Shown here: one piece after another, positions 41,748-43,932 of the stretch
Position numbering within the stretch: the stretch's first letter is position 1
Layout of the letters: every line of letters begins with the position of its first letter
Source of the DNA: Chloroflexus sp.
GTDB taxonomy: Bacteria > Chloroflexota > Chloroflexia > Chloroflexales > Chloroflexaceae
Assembly (NCBI GenBank): GCA_025057175.1
Contig: JANWYE010000007.1
Location: 1-43,932, forward strand
Length of the DNA: 43,932 nucleotides
Reading direction: 5' to 3'
The notes under the pieces: generated by a model
Told to the model about the DNA's origin: nothing
The model's input: the letters and a program-made list of their open reading frames with translations, nothing else
The model's database searches: none
Translations under genes and position numbers: made by a program

Positions 41748-43932
41748 GTGCGACAGGCTCTAACTCGACACCACGCATGGGTCGTCCGCCTTGGGCTGGC
41801 GGCCATTTTACTGGTGGCGCTCTATTTTCGCACCCTCAACCTGTTTGAGTGGGATTCCGGCACCGGCCAGCATCCCGATGAGCGCTTCTTTACCTACGTC
41901 GCCTCGACGGTGCGTATGCCGAGCGATGTGGCTGAGCTGTACGACTCAAGCCGCTCGCCGCTTAATCCGCGCAATTACGAACAGTTTCCGCTCTACGTTT
42001 ACGGCCCAATGTCGATTATGCTCACCCGGGCGGTAGCAGTGATGCTGACGCCCAGCGAAGTCTTGCCGGCGCAAGTGCTCTCGATCGAAGGGCCGCCACG
42101 GGTGGGCGCCGATCCGGCGGCGCCGAATGAACGGCGCACCGATTATGGCCCGCCGGTGCCTAACCCCGAACGCAATTGGCCACGCCTGATACCGCTCATG
42201 CTATGGCTCAACCCCAATGGCGTCGATCTGACCAGCTATGGCGAAATCGTGAAAGTAGGGCGTGGATTGGCGGCCATGTTCGATCTCGGCAGTGTGTTGC
42301 TCGTCTACTTGATCGGGCGGCGACTGTTTGGCCGGCGGGTGGGGCTGCTCGCTGCGCTACTGGCCGCGCTAACGGTGATGCATATCCAGCAGAGCCATTT
42401 CTTCGTCGATCCGGCCTTTTCTACCTTCTTTTGCCTGCTCGCGCTCTACTGGACGGTGCGCGTGGCGCAGGGCGGTGGCGCGGGGGTGTCTGTCGCACTG
42501 GGCCTGAGCATTGGCGCGGCGATGGCCAACCGGATTACGATGGCGACCATCGGCGGCTTGGCGATTGTGGCTGCCATTATCGCCGCGCAGCGCGCGCTGC
42601 GCGGGCAGCCATGGCCAACCGTGTTCGACCGCTTTGTCCGCCGTGAGATCTGGTTGCTGATCGTGGCCGGTGTGGTCACACTGCTGACCTTCCGTACCCT
42701 CGCCCCCGACTCGTTCATTGGCTCACGCGCCGACTCGCCGCTGATCGGCGGGCCATCGTTGCTCCACGGAGCCGGCTTCTTTGATGTCCGGCTCGATCCG
42801 CGCTTCCGCGAAAACCTGACCACGGTGCGGGCGCTGGTGACGGGTGAATATGACTTCCCCCCCGGTCAGCAATGGGTGGGCCGCCCGGCCTACATCTTTC
42901 CATGGCTAAACATGGTGCTGTGGGGGATGGGGCCTCTGCTGGGGTTGGCAGCATGGGGCGGCTGGGCGCTCTTCGCCGCCCGCCATGCTCGCCGCGGCTG
43001 GCAGTGGGCGCTGCGTCCGTCGCCCTACGTAGGCCGGCCTTGGCACCCAGCATGGGTGTTGTGGGTCTGGATTGCCTTTTACTTCGCGTGGCAGGGTGGC
43101 CAGTTTGCGATTACGATGCGCTACCTGCTGCCAATCTATGGCGCCTTGATCGTGCTGGCGGCATGGGCGCTGGCGGTAGCAACCTGCTGGGGGCGGCGGT
43201 GGCTGAATGCCGCCGCCACGTTGCGGCCCGCAGGATGGCTGCAAGCATGGCACACGCGACTGTGGCAAGGGCTGGCATGGGCGGCCCGGCTGGCACTGCC
43301 GGCAGTGCTGATCGCAACCGCCGGCTGGGCCTACGCCTTCTCACGCATCTATACTGTGCCCCACTCGCGCGTGCAGGCAGCCCAATGGCTGGCCGAACAT
43401 GCGCCGCCCGGCAGTTATGTGATCTCGGAGCGTTGGGATGACCCGTTACCGCTGCAAGCAACTTCGACGGCAGCGTGGAATATCACCTTCTTCGGGATTG
43501 ACTCATCACCTTACGCCGAAGATGAGCCGGCTAAATATTTTGGCAATGGCGGCGAGCCGGGCCTGCTCGATCAGCTCGACCGGGCCGATTACATCACCCT
43601 GACCAGTAACCGTGTCTACGATAGCACCTCGCGCCTGCGCATGCGCTACCCGGCGCTCATGCGCTATTACCACAGCCTGTTCACCGGCGAGCTGGGCTTC
43701 GAGCTGGCGGCAGAGATCACATCCTATCCGACGATCCTCGGCATTCGCATTCCCGACTGGATGGCCGAAGAGGCGTTTAGTGTCTACGACCACCCACGGG
43801 TGCTGATCTTCCGCAAGACGCCGTTGTATAGCCGTGAACGGGCCGAACAACTGATCACCAACGACGTTGAGTGGGGCGAAGTCTACAAGTCGCCAACGCT
43901 CATCGCCGACCGTAACCCGACCGCGCTCCGTC
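41748..43932 (+). CDS. GT-C membrane glycosyltransferase (GT39/PMT-like), truncated by window edge
   Basis: At least 728 codons, open to the last base. Starts at GTG 41748 behind TGGGA; GTG 41736 is an alternative. An N-terminal membrane helix (about 9-27) is followed by the GT-C acidic motif in GQHPDERFF (about 42-50), a long extracytoplasmic loop, then many membrane helices and a soluble C-terminal part from about residue 545 (QWLAEHAPPGSYVISERWDD). It probably moves a sugar from a polyprenyl-phosphate donor to a lipid or protein outside the membrane. A possible -10 TATAAT (41650-41655) lies in the end of the previous gene. Confidence 0.8.
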   Translation, partial: MRQALTRHHAWVVRLGLAAILLVALYFRTLNLFEWDSGTGQHPDERFFTYVASTVRMPSDVAELYDSSRSPLNPRNYEQFPLYVYGPMSIMLTRAVAVMLTPSEVLPAQVLSIEGPPRVGADPAAPNERRTDYGPPVPNPERNWPRLIPLMLWLNPNGVDLTSYGEIVKVGRGLAAMFDLGSVLLVYLIGRRLFGRRVGLLAALLAALTVMHIQQSHFFVDPAFSTFFCLLALYWTVRVAQGGGAGVSVALGLSIGAAMANRITMATIGGLAIVAAIIAAQRALRGQPWPTVFDRFVRREIWLLIVAGVVTLLTFRTLAPDSFIGSRADSPLIGGPSLLHGAGFFDVRLDPRFRENLTTVRALVTGEYDFPPGQQWVGRPAYIFPWLNMVLWGMGPLLGLAAWGGWALFAARHARRGWQWALRPSPYVGRPWHPAWVLWVWIAFYFAWQGGQFAITMRYLLPIYGALIVLAAWALAVATCWGRRWLNAAATLRPAGWLQAWHTRLWQGLAWAARLALPAVLIATAGWAYAFSRIYTVPHSRVQAAQWLAEHAPPGSYVISERWDDPLPLQATSTAAWNITFFGIDSSPYAEDEPAKYFGNGGEPGLLDQLDRADYITLTSNRVYDSTSRLRMRYPALMRYYHSLFTGELGFELAAEITSYPTILGIRIPDWMAEEAFSVYDHPRVLIFRKTPLYSRERAEQLITNDVEWGEVYKSPTLIADRNPTALR

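Overview
The window reads as chromosomal DNA of a filamentous anoxygenic phototroph of the Chloroflexota, close to Chloroflexus. This is inferred from GC-rich codon use, the mix of genes (LysK-type M20 peptidase, KorAB, tig-clpP-clpX, long EcfT) and the intergenic repeat style. No rRNA, tRNA, transposase or cas gene was seen. I find 36 protein genes, one of them cut by the right edge.

Left third (1-18.3 kb): alpha/beta hydrolase, a PQQ-type sugar dehydrogenase lipoprotein, an exonuclease-DinG helicase fusion that keeps an Fe-S cluster motif, a second hydrolase with a decayed catalytic triad, a PH-domain membrane protein plus partner, a GT4 glycosyltransferase, a hypothetical-CcdA-Nudix operon, the proteostasis cluster tig-clpP-clpX, an OmpR-type response regulator, upp, a MraY/WecA-family transferase and a secreted protein. 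The 3' end of upp is repeated twice downstream.

Middle (18.5-31 kb): a P-type cation ATPase; an AlbA_2/RecG-like ATP-binding regulator bracketed by arrays of the 18-bp palindrome TTACGAGCGCGCTCGTAA spaced 20-21 bp apart; a divergent DUF5131 (Gp37/Gp68) gene; then, on the minus strand, the most interesting unit. A promoter, a cobalamin riboswitch and an intrinsic terminator (29677-29384) precede a secreted alpha/alpha-barrel protein, a secreted DUF4430-like protein on a repeat stalk, cobC, cobS and ecfT. The first two together correspond to the two domains of animal intrinsic factor/transcobalamin, split into two surface-anchored proteins. I propose this is a B12-capture, uptake and salvage operon. 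A LysK-type peptidase lies upstream.

Right third (31-43.9 kb): a tight three-gene operon (RsbW-like ATPase, YcxB-like membrane protein, 1416-residue RecB/Dna2-type Fe-S nuclease-helicase); an islet flanked by 74-bp near-identical direct repeats holding an MNT-HEPN pair and a Uma2-type nuclease; then korA-korB, a thioredoxin-like [2Fe-2S] protein, and the start of a GT-C membrane glycosyltransferase running off the edge.
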